Assembly (NCBI RefSeq): GCF_015694735.1
Contig: NZ_JADQDP010000001.1
Span: forward strand, 496,001-560,000
Reading direction: 5' to 3'
Length of the DNA: 64,000 nucleotides
Source: Hymenobacter properus
Lineage (GTDB): Bacteria > Bacteroidota > Bacteroidia > Cytophagales > Hymenobacteraceae
Positions within the stretch are counted from its first letter, which is position 1, and every line of letters starts with the position of its first letter. Below are positions 18,210 to 26,677 of this stretch, in pieces. The translations under genes and the position numbers were made by a program. The notes beneath the pieces were generated by a model that was not told the origin of the DNA, searched no databases, and saw only the letters and a list, made by a program, of their open reading frames with translations.

Positions 18210-18980
18210 ATGAAAAACTGGCTTACCCAAGTCACGGCCGTTGCTTTTGCAGTAGCCACCCTGGCTTCCTGCCAAAAGGACGAAGACAAGGTGACCGTAA
18301 CCCCTTCGGCAACCCCCACCCTGACGGCTTCGGCGAACACGCTGGTGCTGGCCCAGGCCAATGGCTCCCAAAACGCCATCACCTACACCTGGACGCCCGT
18401 GAAGCTGAACCTAAATGGCACGGCTTACACCAAGACGCCGGCCGTTACTTACCAGCTGCAGCTGTCGAAAACAGCCGACGGCTTTGGCTATCCCGCCATC
18501 ATTGATGGTGGCAGCGGCACTTCCAAAACCATCACGGTGAGCGACCTGAATACGGCGCTGACTACCCTTGGCCTGAAGGCTGGTACGGCTACGCCCGTGT
18601 TTGCCCGCGTAGCGGCTGTGGCCGGTTCTGATGCTCACACCTTTGTGTCGAACCCCGTGCCGCTCACGGCAACTTCGTACACGGTGTGCTTGCCCCCGGC
18701 TGGCTCGCACACGTGGTCCATCATTGGCACCGCTGGTGTAGACTGGAACACGGACTTGCCCATGACCTACAACTGCACCACCAACACCTTCGATGTGACG
18801 CGGAACATGAACGCGGGTGAGTTCAAATTCCGGGCCGATGGTGCCTGGACGCTGAACTACGGCAGCAGCTCCAGCACGGGCGGCCCCGTAGTGGTCAACG
18901 GCCCCAACATTGCTGTTACAACTGCCGGCGTGAAAACCATCAAGCTGAACATAAACACGCTGACGTACACCATCCAGTAG
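18210..18980 (+). CDS. susE: SusE-like outer-membrane glycan-binding lipoprotein
   Basis: 256 residues with lipobox TLASC (Cys about 20). An N-terminal immunoglobulin-like SusE domain (about 30-155, with ITYTWTPVKLN and YQLQLSKTADGF) is followed by one C-terminal starch-binding-like module (about 165-256, WSIIGTAGVDWNTD and GEFKFRADGAW). Bacteroides SusE/SusF carry two or three such modules, so this is a short version. Start at ATG 18210 gives the lipoprotein signal. Last gene of the transporter operon, closed by a strong terminator. Confidence 0.85.
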   Translation: MKNWLTQVTAVAFAVATLASCQKDEDKVTVTPSATPTLTASANTLVLAQANGSQNAITYTWTPVKLNLNGTAYTKTPAVTYQLQLSKTADGFGYPAIIDGGSGTSKTITVSDLNTALTTLGLKAGTATPVFARVAAVAGSDAHTFVSNPVPLTATSYTVCLPPAGSHTWSIIGTAGVDWNTDLPMTYNCTTNTFDVTRNMNAGEFKFRADGAWTLNYGSSSSTGGPVVVNGPNIAVTTAGVKTIKLNINTLTYTIQ

Positions 18981-19005
18981 CATGGATTGTTCTCACTGAT
19001 GAATG

Positions 19006-19050
19006 CCATTAAAAAAGCCCTGCCGCGCGTCGACAGGGCTTTTTTAATGG
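19006..19050 (+). terminator. Terminator after susE
   Basis: CCATTAAAAAAGCCCTG pairs perfectly with CAGGGCTTTTTTAATGG around an 11-base loop. Confidence 0.9.
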
Positions 19051-19105
19051 CTGGTCGGTGGTTCATCACTACTTTCGCAGTCGCTCCCAACCCAACCTGT
19101 TTTCT

Positions 19106-19954
19106 ATGATTCTAATTGCCGATGGCGGCTCCACCAAGTGCAGCTGGTGCCAGCTCGACGACGCCAACAACCGCGTTTATTTCAACACCGAAGGCTACAA
19201 TCCTGACTTCATCGACACGGCCGGCATTGTGGCTTCGCTGGAGAAAAACCTGCCCGACACGCTGCCCCGCGAACAGGTGACGGACGTGTATTTCTACGGT
19301 GCCGGGGTATCGTCGGCCCAAAAGGCCGAGGTGATTGCCGCCGCCCTGCGCAAGCTCTTCCCGAACTGTAAAGCCCACGTGACCGAAGACCTGCTGGCTG
19401 CCGCCCGCGCGCTGCTGGGCCGCAAGCCGGGCTTTGCCGCCATTCTCGGCACGGGCACCAACTCCTGCCTTTACGATGGCGAGAAAATCACTTACAACGT
19501 CGATTCGCTGGGTTATTTCCTGGGCGACGAGGGCTCGGGCTCTTACTTCGGCAAGCGCCTGCTGCGCGACTACCTGCGCGGCCTGCTGCCCGACGGCCTG
19601 CAGGAGGCCCTCAAGGAAGAGTATCACTTGGGCACGCGCAACGAGATTCTCGACCGCCTCTATAACCAGCCGCTGCCCAACCGCTTTTTGGCCAGCTTCG
19701 CCAAGTTTGCCTACGACCACAACAACGTGCCCTACTGCCGCGAAATCGTGCACGAAGGCTTCGAGGCCTTCTTCCAAAACCTGGTGCTGCACTACCCGCG
19801 CTACCAGGAATACACCTTCAACTGCATCGGCTCGGTGGGCTACAACTTCCGCGACGTGCTGACGCAGGTAGCCAAAAGCCACGGCATGGAAGTGGGCAAA
19901 ATCATCCGCTCCCCTATCGACGACCTGGTGGGCTACCACGAGGATAACCGCTAA
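19106..19954 (+). CDS. BadF/BcrA-type kinase, probable N-acetylglucosamine kinase
   Basis: 282 residues of the ASKHA fold. ATP phosphate loops are ADGGSTKCSW (5-14) and ILGTGTNSCLYDG (about 110-122); GYFLGDEGSGSYFG is the family's sugar/connector region. Bacteroidota proteins of this type phosphorylate N-acetylglucosamine or related sugars in the cytoplasm. Start chosen at ATG 19106; an upstream in-frame start at 19058 overlaps the terminator region. Located between susE and the amylase, convergent with the latter, so a role with imported sugars is possible but unproven. Confidence 0.82.
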   Translation: MILIADGGSTKCSWCQLDDANNRVYFNTEGYNPDFIDTAGIVASLEKNLPDTLPREQVTDVYFYGAGVSSAQKAEVIAAALRKLFPNCKAHVTEDLLAAARALLGRKPGFAAILGTGTNSCLYDGEKITYNVDSLGYFLGDEGSGSYFGKRLLRDYLRGLLPDGLQEALKEEYHLGTRNEILDRLYNQPLPNRFLASFAKFAYDHNNVPYCREIVHEGFEAFFQNLVLHYPRYQEYTFNCIGSVGYNFRDVLTQVAKSHGMEVGKIIRSPIDDLVGYHEDNR

Positions 19955-19958
19955 CCGC

Positions 19959-20052
19959 GCGGGCTGCCGGCTTTTCGCCGGCTGTCCGCTTGTCGCAAGT
20001 ACAGTTCCACGCTCACGACAAGCGGACAGCCGGCGAAAAGCCGGCAGCCCGC
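19959..20052. repeat. Perfect 37-base inverted repeat
   Basis: Arms 19959-19995 and 20016-20052 are exact inverted complements around a 20-base loop. Each arm contains its own small hairpin (GCCGGC-TTTTC-GCCGGC), so cruciform or nested folds are possible. Not related to the GTCATnCTGAG family. Lies between the convergent kinase and amylase genes, next to an ordinary terminator. Confidence 0.9.
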
Positions 20053-20063
20053 CCAAACCACAC

Positions 20064-20099
20064 AAAAAAGGCCGCTTCTTTGCAGAAGCGGCCTTTTTT
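20064..20099. terminator. Bidirectional terminator
   Basis: AAAAAAGGCCGCTTCT pairs with AGAAGCGGCCTTTTTT across a four-base loop, between convergent genes. Confidence 0.9.
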
Positions 20100-20117
20100 A
20101 TTCAAATAATTCTCAGC

Positions 20118-22988
20118 CTAGCGCTGCACTACCAACCGGATGGTTTGCGTGTACTGCGGCGTTTGCAGACGCACGAGGTATACCCCGGCGGCCAGGCCCT
20201 CGACGGGCAGGCTCAGGCTGTGCGGGCCGGCCGACTGCGCCAGACCCGTGGCCAGGGTGCGCACGGTGGCGCCCAGCACGTTTTGCACGGTGACGGTGAC
20301 AGCGGCCGGCGTGGGCAGCTCGTAGTTCACCAGCGTGGTGCCGGTGGCCGGGTTGGGAGCGGCGGAGAGCTGCAGGACCGTGGCGGCCTGAGAGCGGGCG
20401 TTCAGCAGCGTAGCCTTGCGGATGCGGCGCGAAGTGTACACGGCATAGGCGCCGGGCTGCAGGGTGAGCAGGGCGTTCACGTTGCTCACGTTGATACTGT
20501 CGCCGGTGAGGTAGTTATACCACTTACCGGTGCTCTGGAAGGCCGGGTCTACCGTCGTCGACACCACATCGAAGTTGCCCACAATGGTCACGTTGGTGTT
20601 GGCATTGCTCAGGTGAATGGTTTTGCCGGCGCCAGCCAAGGACTGCGTGTAGGTGGTAGGGTTTTCGAACACGGGCTCCTTTTTCTTGAGGTTGATAAGG
20701 GCGCGCTGCACCTCGAAGAGCTGGCGGCGGTTGGCGTTCTGGTAGTAAGGCCACACGTCGGGCTTGGCGCTGAGCTTGCACTGGTCGTTGCCGTAGGGCG
20801 TGGGCACCGTGCCATTCGAGCACATGAAGATGGACTTGTCGTAGCCCAGCTCGCCGAACTGCCACACCATTTTGGGGCCGGGCACGGTGAAGAAGAAGGC
20901 CGAGGCCAGCTCGATGCGCGCCAGGGCCGTGTTGAGGTCGCGGGTGGTGTAGGAGCCGTTGGAGTTGCCAAAGGTGAGGTTCTTGTACATCAGGCGCTCC
21001 TCGTCGTGGCTTTCCATGTAGGTCACCAGGTTGGGGCTGTTCCAGCCGCGGCCGCCCTGGGCGGTGCTGCCGTAGTAGCCGTAGCTGAAGTTGGAGCCGG
21101 CCAGGTAGCCCATGGTGGCCTCGTTGTAGTTGTAGTTGGCGTTGCCCCACAGCATCAGGCCGGCGTTGGCCAGCGTGCTGCCCTCCGAGTTGTCAGGGAA
21201 GTGCTCCAGGATGGGGTACATCGTGGGGTCGACGCTCATCATGTGCTGGTAGTAATCCAGCCAGATGTTGATGCGCGACTGGTCGTAGTTGCCGTAGGTG
21301 CTGGTGGTGCTGGGGCGTTGCGTGAATCCGCCGGCCAGGTCAAACCGGTAGCCGTCGATGTGGTATTCCTGCAGCCAGAAAGTCATCACCTGCTTCGAAA
21401 AGTACTTGGTGAGCGCGCTCTCGTGGTTCAGGTCGTTGTACACACTGTAGGGGTGCGGCGCCGTCTGGTTGAACCAGGGGTTGTTGGCGGCGGGGTTGCC
21501 GCTGGCGTCGGCGTAGAGCTGCACCATGGGGCTTTGGCCGGTGGAGTGGTTCAACACCATGTCCAGAATCACGGCAATGCCGCGGCGGTGGCACTCGTCG
21601 ATGAGCTGCTTCAGGGCCGTTTTGGTGCCGTAGTATTTGTCGGGCGCGAAGTAGAAATCGGGGCTGTAGCCCCAGTTATCGTTGCCGTCGAACTCGTTGA
21701 TGGGCATCAGTTCGATGGCATTAATGCCCAGACGCGAGATGTAGGTCAGCGTATCGCGCAGGCGCTGGAAGTCATGGCTGGTAGAAAGGAAGTCGCGCAG
21801 GTGCAGCTCATAAATCACCAAATCGGCGCGGCTGGGGCGCTGGAAGTTGGTGGCCGTCCACACATAAGGCGTCTGGTTGGTTTGCAGTATCGACACGATG
21901 CCCGTAGTTGAGCCCGTGGGGTAAGGCTTCAGGTTGGGGTAGGTGATGGCCGGGATGAACCGGTCGTCGTTCGGGTCGAGGATTTTTTCGCAGTACGGGT
22001 CGGCCACGCGCAGGGCGCCGTCCACCAAGTACTGGTAAGCGTACTCACGGCCGGGCGTCAGGCCGTTGATTTGCACCCACCAGTTGTTGCCATCGGGCGT
22101 GCGGTTCATGAAGGCCGAGTTAAGCGTCTGCCAGTTGTTGAACTCGCCAATGGCGTACACAAACTGCTTGTTGGGCGCCGTCAGGTTCAGAATCACCGAG
22201 GTGCCGCCGTTCAGGTAGGTGATGCCGTCCTTGGTACCGGCCGGCAGGGCCGCCACCGTCACGGTAGGCCGCACCACAAATACGATGGAGTCGACAGCCG
22301 TGGAGGTACCGCTGGTGGCCGTGAAGCGCACCACGCTGCGGCCCGTCTGGGCAATGGTCACGTTGCTGGTGAGCGTAGTGGCGTTGGCCTGGGTGGCCAC
22401 CTGCGTGCCATTCAGGCTGAATGCCAAATTAGATGAGGCAGAAGCGGTGCCCGTCACACTTACCTGCGCGTTCTGATTCACAAAAAGCGGGTTGCCACCA
22501 TTTCCGGGCGCCGGGCTGGTGATGCGCGCCGTGAGGCCCGCCTGGGCGGCGTCCACGAAAATGTCGCCACCGCCCGAAGCCCGGCCCACCAGAGAGCCGT
22601 CGGCATTTTTAAAAATCATGCCCAGCCGCAGCAGCGTTTCGCCCGCCGGAATGGGGTAGTACGTCCGGGGCGTGAAGGTGATGCGGTAGAGGTTGGGGTT
22701 GCTGGCATCGCGCGTCATCAGGGCCGTGGGGTCGGCCGTGCTGAAGCTGGGGCTGTGCACGTTGCGCCAGTTAGTGGGGCTGCTGCTCAGGTTGGTGACA
22801 GTGCCGGTCCAGATGTAGACGTTGCCGGTGAAGTTTGCCAGCGCGCCGTTGCCCTGCGTGGCGTCGAAGGTGATGGTGACGGGCGTGGTATCGGTGAAGA
22901 ATACCGGCGAGGTAGTCACCACCTGGGACTGGGCTGCCCAAGCCAGCAGGCTCAGCAGCAGGGTGGCTAATCGGGTAAATGTTTGCAT
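20118..22988 (-). CDS. Secreted multidomain GH13 alpha-amylase with T9SS sorting domain
   Basis: 956 residues. Signal peptide (1-21, ending AAQSQ), a Bacteroidota-type N-terminal beta domain (about 22-130), an Ig-like stretch (about 145-245), a CBM48/E-set domain (about 255-335, FVYAIGEFNNW), and the GH13 barrel (about 390-770). Catalytic residues are visible: nucleophile Asp in GYRFDLAGG (about 549), acid Glu in ILEHFPDN (about 593), and Asp in ESHDEE (about 660); VILDMVLNHS is conserved region I. The last 85 residues form a type A type-IX-secretion sorting domain (APNPATGTT ... GVYLVRLQT). It cleaves alpha-1,4 glucans outside the cell, feeding SusCDE. Confidence 0.93.
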   Translation of the reverse strand: MQTFTRLATLLLSLLAWAAQSQVVTTSPVFFTDTTPVTITFDATQGNGALANFTGNVYIWTGTVTNLSSSPTNWRNVHSPSFSTADPTALMTRDASNPNLYRITFTPRTYYPIPAGETLLRLGMIFKNADGSLVGRASGGGDIFVDAAQAGLTARITSPAPGNGGNPLFVNQNAQVSVTGTASASSNLAFSLNGTQVATQANATTLTSNVTIAQTGRSVVRFTATSGTSTAVDSIVFVVRPTVTVAALPAGTKDGITYLNGGTSVILNLTAPNKQFVYAIGEFNNWQTLNSAFMNRTPDGNNWWVQINGLTPGREYAYQYLVDGALRVADPYCEKILDPNDDRFIPAITYPNLKPYPTGSTTGIVSILQTNQTPYVWTATNFQRPSRADLVIYELHLRDFLSTSHDFQRLRDTLTYISRLGINAIELMPINEFDGNDNWGYSPDFYFAPDKYYGTKTALKQLIDECHRRGIAVILDMVLNHSTGQSPMVQLYADASGNPAANNPWFNQTAPHPYSVYNDLNHESALTKYFSKQVMTFWLQEYHIDGYRFDLAGGFTQRPSTTSTYGNYDQSRINIWLDYYQHMMSVDPTMYPILEHFPDNSEGSTLANAGLMLWGNANYNYNEATMGYLAGSNFSYGYYGSTAQGGRGWNSPNLVTYMESHDEERLMYKNLTFGNSNGSYTTRDLNTALARIELASAFFFTVPGPKMVWQFGELGYDKSIFMCSNGTVPTPYGNDQCKLSAKPDVWPYYQNANRRQLFEVQRALINLKKKEPVFENPTTYTQSLAGAGKTIHLSNANTNVTIVGNFDVVSTTVDPAFQSTGKWYNYLTGDSINVSNVNALLTLQPGAYAVYTSRRIRKATLLNARSQAATVLQLSAAPNPATGTTLVNYELPTPAAVTVTVQNVLGATVRTLATGLAQSAGPHSLSLPVEGLAAGVYLVRLQTPQYTQTIRLVVQR

Positions 22989-23088
22989 TGGGGGAATTTT
23001 TGGTGGGATGAATGAAGGACCGGCGCGTGCGTGTGCAAACGATAGCGCAAGATAAGCACCCGCTTCGAAGTGAGCGCGCCGGGCGGCC

Positions 23089-23096
23089 TACCTTTG
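23089..23096 (+). promoter_or_regulatory. -7 promoter box upstream of DUF2279 gene
   Basis: TACCTTTG, a perfect TAnnTTTG box, 19 bases before the ATG at 23115. No clear TTG at the expected upstream distance. Confidence 0.5.
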
Positions 23097-23114
23097 CAGC
23101 GTATTCGCGTTGCT

Positions 23115-24080
23115 ATGAAGTTTGTTCGCCGCTTTTTTGTTCCCTTGCGGCACGGGTGCCTGATGGGCTTGGCGGCGGGCAGTTTCTTACTCGGCGGGCC
23201 CGCCGCCAGCGCCCAGCCCCTCCGCGCCGACACCACCGCGCGGCAGGCTGCGGCCCCCACCGATTCGCTGGCGCAGCGGCGGCGCCGGCTGCGGCTGGTG
23301 GTGGGCGGCTCGGCCCTGAGCTACGGTGTGCTCTACACCGGCCTCACCACCTCCTGGTACACCGGCGAGCGGGTGCCGTTGCACTGGTTCAACGACCTGC
23401 CCGAGTGGCAGCAGCTCGACAAATGCGGGCACTTTTGGGGCGCCTTTCAGGAAAGCCGCGGCGCCGTCGATATGCTGCGCTGGGCTGGGTTGAGCGAGAA
23501 AAAAGCCATTTGGTACGGCTCCTTCGTGGGTTTCGTGGTGCAGAGCCCCATTGAGCTGCTCGACGGCCGCGACCCGGCTTACGGGGCCTCGGCCACCGAC
23601 CTGGCCGCCAACTTCCTGGGCTCGGCCGGGCTGCTGGCCCAGCAGCTGGCCTGGCACGACGTGCGCATCATGCCCAAATGGTCATTTCACCTCACCAGCT
23701 ACGCCAAGCAGCGCCCCAACGTGCTGGGCAAAACCGTGGCAGAGCGCCTGCTCAAAGACTACAACGGCCAAACCTACTGGCTCTGCACCGACGTGGGTGC
23801 CTTTCTGCGGCCCGGCAACCGCTGGCCGCGCTGGCTGCAGCCGGCCCTGGGCTACGGCGGCCAGGACATGGTGTACAACGACGACGGCACCAACGCCGCG
23901 GCCGGCCTGCGCCCCTACCGGCAGTTCTATTTGTCGGTCGATGTCGACCTGCGCCGCATTCCCACCCGCAGCCCGTTGCTGAAAAAGGTGTTTTACGCCC
24001 TTAGCATTTTCCACCTGCCTGCCCCGGCCCTGGAATACAACCCACGGAACGGGTTTGGCTTCCACGGGCTCTACATGTAG
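23115..24080 (+). CDS. DUF2279 family periplasmic/membrane protein
   Basis: 321 residues. N-terminal hydrophobic signal ending PAASAQ. The DUF2279 (YfiM-like) region starts at about 60 with VVGGSALSYGVLYTGL and DKCGHFWGAF, and includes GASATDLAANFLGS. The family is a predicted lipoprotein or membrane protein of unknown role. Start at ATG 23115 is supported by the signal peptide and by the nearby -7 box; an upstream frame to 23070 includes promoter sequence. Divergent from the amylase. Confidence 0.78.
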   Translation: MKFVRRFFVPLRHGCLMGLAAGSFLLGGPAASAQPLRADTTARQAAAPTDSLAQRRRRLRLVVGGSALSYGVLYTGLTTSWYTGERVPLHWFNDLPEWQQLDKCGHFWGAFQESRGAVDMLRWAGLSEKKAIWYGSFVGFVVQSPIELLDGRDPAYGASATDLAANFLGSAGLLAQQLAWHDVRIMPKWSFHLTSYAKQRPNVLGKTVAERLLKDYNGQTYWLCTDVGAFLRPGNRWPRWLQPALGYGGQDMVYNDDGTNAAAGLRPYRQFYLSVDVDLRRIPTRSPLLKKVFYALSIFHLPAPALEYNPRNGFGFHGLYM

Positions 24081-24095
24081 TGCGGGCCGCGGCCT

Positions 24096-24103
24096 TACTT
24101 TTG
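24096..24103 (+). promoter_or_regulatory. -7 promoter box upstream of the Smr-domain gene
   Basis: TACTTTTG matches TAnnTTTG, 75 bases before the ATG at 24179. Confidence 0.45.
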
Positions 24104-24178
24104 ACGAATCCGTCCGGGTGCGGGCCCAGTTCCGTATTTCCCTGAGAACCGCGCCGCCCGGCGCAAACCCTTAGCATT

Positions 24179-25405
24179 ATGAACGTAGGAGACAGAGTCC
24201 GGCTCTTGACCGGCACCGAAGAAGGCATTGTTACCCGCTTGCTCGACAGCGAGCTGGTGGAAGTAGCCATCGATAACGACTTTACCATTCCCGTGCTGCG
24301 GCGCGAGGTAGTGGTAGTGGCCCAGGAAGAAGGCAAGAACTTCGACCGCGCGGCCCCCAACTACGGCCCCGGCCAGCAGCCCGGCCGCAACGCCAACGCC
24401 AGCAAAAAAGACAATACCAAGCGCCCGCAGGCCCAGCCCGCCGGCCCAGCCAAACCGGCGCAGCCCTCGCTGCAGCAGGCGCTGGCCGCGGCGGCCTCCA
24501 GCGGCGCAGGCATAGCCAAACCGGCCGGCAGCGGCCCGGCCAGCAACACCAGCAAGCAGGCGGCCGCGGCCAAGGGCCTGTTTCTAGCCCTGGTGCATCA
24601 GTCGCCGGAGCTGCTGGCCGTCACGCTCATCAACAACACCGAGGCCGACGTGCTATTCACCTACGGCGAAGAAACCAGCGCCCGCCCCTACCGCGCCCTG
24701 GCCGCCGACAAGCTCGGGCCCAAGGCCAGCAGCAAGGCCCTCTCCTTCCTGCACCTGAAAGATTTCGAAACCTGGCCCGCTGCCGTATTTCAGCTGCTGC
24801 CCACCAAGCTCAACGGCGACGCGGCGTATGAGCTCATTACCAAGCGTCAGGCCTTTAAGGCCAGCACGTTCTACGGTAGCCAGAAGCCCGCACCGGTGAT
24901 TGGCAAAGACGCCTACCTGTTTCAGCTCGACGAAAAGGCGGCCGCGGCCATCGCCCCGGAAAAGCTAGCCGAAGAAGCGCCAGTCCCCGCTGCCCCGGCC
25001 AAACCGGCCGGCGTGGACGCCGCCGCGCTCAAGGCCCAGCTCAGCGGCGATGCTCCCGCCAAACCGGCCGCCGTAGTAGCCGCCGCAGCGCCGCCCAAGC
25101 CGGCCGCGCCCGTGGTAGCTCCGCCCCATGAGTTCGACCTGCACCTCGAAGCCCTGCGCCCCGACAACAAAGAGGAACTGAGCAACACGGCCATTCTGCG
25201 CCTGCAGCTCGATGCGTTTGAGGATGCGCTGAGCCGCGCGCTGGCTACCAACATGCACGAGATTGTGTTCATCCACGGCCTCGGCAATGGCACGCTGCGC
25301 AAGGAAATCCACCGCCAGCTGAGTCGCAACAAGGACATCAAGTTCTTCGAGGACGCGCAGAAGGGCAAGTTCGGCTTCGGCGCCACGCTGGTGCGGCTGA
25401 AGTAA
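24179..25405 (+). CDS. DUF2027/Smr-domain protein
   Basis: 408 residues. The N-terminus (NVGDRVRLLTGTEEGIVTRL) resembles the small beta-barrel of DUF2027 proteins; 60-125 and 270-315 are Ala/Pro-rich linkers; a middle DUF2027 domain spans about 130-250. The C-terminal Smr domain (about 318-408) has DLHLEAL and IHGLGNGTLRKEI, as in MutS2, where it is a nuclease. Common in Bacteroidota; the nucleic-acid role is inferred from Smr only. Confidence 0.85.
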   Translation: MNVGDRVRLLTGTEEGIVTRLLDSELVEVAIDNDFTIPVLRREVVVVAQEEGKNFDRAAPNYGPGQQPGRNANASKKDNTKRPQAQPAGPAKPAQPSLQQALAAAASSGAGIAKPAGSGPASNTSKQAAAAKGLFLALVHQSPELLAVTLINNTEADVLFTYGEETSARPYRALAADKLGPKASSKALSFLHLKDFETWPAAVFQLLPTKLNGDAAYELITKRQAFKASTFYGSQKPAPVIGKDAYLFQLDEKAAAAIAPEKLAEEAPVPAAPAKPAGVDAAALKAQLSGDAPAKPAAVVAAAAPPKPAAPVVAPPHEFDLHLEALRPDNKEELSNTAILRLQLDAFEDALSRALATNMHEIVFIHGLGNGTLRKEIHRQLSRNKDIKFFEDAQKGKFGFGATLVRLK

Positions 25406-25434
25406 AGGATGGCTTTGGCCGAATAACATTGCCT

Positions 25435-25521
25435 GTCATTCGGTGGGCAGCGAAGGACCTTTTCACGTTAAAACGACTTGTTCGCACGTGAGAAGGTCCT
25501 TCGCTGCCTTTAGGGTGGCGG
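25435..25521. repeat. Palindromic dispersed repeat, copy 4 (degenerate)
   Basis: Inner arms GCAGCGAAGGACCTTTTCACG and the complementary CGTGAGAAGGTCCTTCGCTGC are intact with one mismatch, but the outer ends (GTCATTCGGTGG and TTTAGGGTGGCGG) no longer pair. An older, decaying copy of the CCTGAG subfamily. Confidence 0.8.
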
Positions 25522-25577
25522 ACTAAGGCCCGGCCGACTGTTCGTTTTTACTACCCTCCACCCACCTACCCTGCCCC

Positions 25578-26498
25578 ATGTACGACCTTATCGGCGACAT
25601 TCACGGACACGCGGCCGAGCTGCGGCAGCTCCTGGCCAAACTCGACTATGCCCCCGACGCCGCAGGGGTATACCGCCACAACGGCGGGCGCCAGGTAATT
25701 TTTTTGGGCGATTTCATCGACCGCGGCCCGGCCATCCGCGAGACGCTGCTAATCGTGCGCGGCATGGTGGACGGCGGCGCGGCCCTGGCCGTGATGGGTA
25801 ATCACGAGTTCAACGCCCTTAACTTCTGGACCTTCGACCCCAGCGGCGGGCACCTGCGGCCCCACTTGCCGCACCACATTTTGCAGCATATTGAAACTGT
25901 TCGCGCCTTCAATGGCAAGGAGTTGTTTGCCGAGTGGCGCGACTACCTGGCCTGGTTCATGCGGCTGCCGCTGTTTCTGGAGCTGCCCGGCCTGCGCGTG
26001 GTGCACGCCTGCTGGGACGCCCGCTACATCGCCCAATTGCGCCAATGGCTGCCCCACGACCGCCTGACGCCGGAGTTCCTGTTGCGGGCCAGCCGCAAGG
26101 GCTCAGCGGAACTGAACGCCGTCGAAATCACCCTCAAAGGCCACGAAACCGACCTGCCCGGCGACCATCATTTTTTCGACAAGGACGGCCACCGCCGCAC
26201 CAAGATGCGCACGGCCTGGTGGCGCGACCCCACCTCCGCCACCTACGACGACTATTTCCTGGAGCCCATCGAGGCCCTGGCCGGCCAGCCTGTGGATGTG
26301 GCCGCCCTGCCCAGCCCCGCCTACTACCAGGATGAAACGCCCGTTTTCTTCGGCCACTACTGGCTGCGCGGCGAGCCCCGCTTACTCACGCCTCATTCTG
26401 TGTGCCTCGACTATAGCGTGGCCAAGGGCGGCGAGCTGGTGGCCTACCGTTGGCAGGGCGAGCAGGAGCTAACTCCCGCAGGCCTGGTGCGGGTGTAG
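25578..26498 (+). CDS. Calcineurin-like metallophosphoesterase
   Basis: 306 residues. Metal-binding motifs in order: GDIHGH (6-11), GDFIDRG (about 46-52), GNHEFN (about 75-80), HACWD (about 142) and GHYW near the C-terminus. Resembles the PrpE/serine-threonine phosphatase or Ap4A hydrolase group. Substrate unknown. Cytoplasmic, with no signal peptide. Single gene preceded by a decayed repeat. Confidence 0.88.
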   Translation: MYDLIGDIHGHAAELRQLLAKLDYAPDAAGVYRHNGGRQVIFLGDFIDRGPAIRETLLIVRGMVDGGAALAVMGNHEFNALNFWTFDPSGGHLRPHLPHHILQHIETVRAFNGKELFAEWRDYLAWFMRLPLFLELPGLRVVHACWDARYIAQLRQWLPHDRLTPEFLLRASRKGSAELNAVEITLKGHETDLPGDHHFFDKDGHRRTKMRTAWWRDPTSATYDDYFLEPIEALAGQPVDVAALPSPAYYQDETPVFFGHYWLRGEPRLLTPHSVCLDYSVAKGGELVAYRWQGEQELTPAGLVRV

Positions 26499-26677
26499 CC
26501 CGATATAGGGCAGGGCTTGCTCCCGACCGTGTGCCTGAGCACATATGGCGGAGTCGTTAAATGCTGAGCGGGGGCGGGCCCCGCCCCTAAGTCGTTCGGC
26601 TGTGCGTCCTTTCGCGCCGTTCTCCGTTCTTTGGGCTTTGGCGGCGCTGCTGCCGCTTCTCTTGCTTTTCCTGCTTC

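Noticed and set aside
20145..21911. 588-codon plus-strand open frame opposite the amylase
   Set aside because: Antisense shadow with biased Gly/Val/His/Arg composition and no motif, while the minus strand encodes clear GH13 catalytic residues.
23034..23047. Second LacI-type site upstream of the amylase (TGCAAACGATAGCG)
   Set aside because: Two of ten fixed positions mismatch and no promoter boxes are arranged around it. Kept only as a weak possibility.
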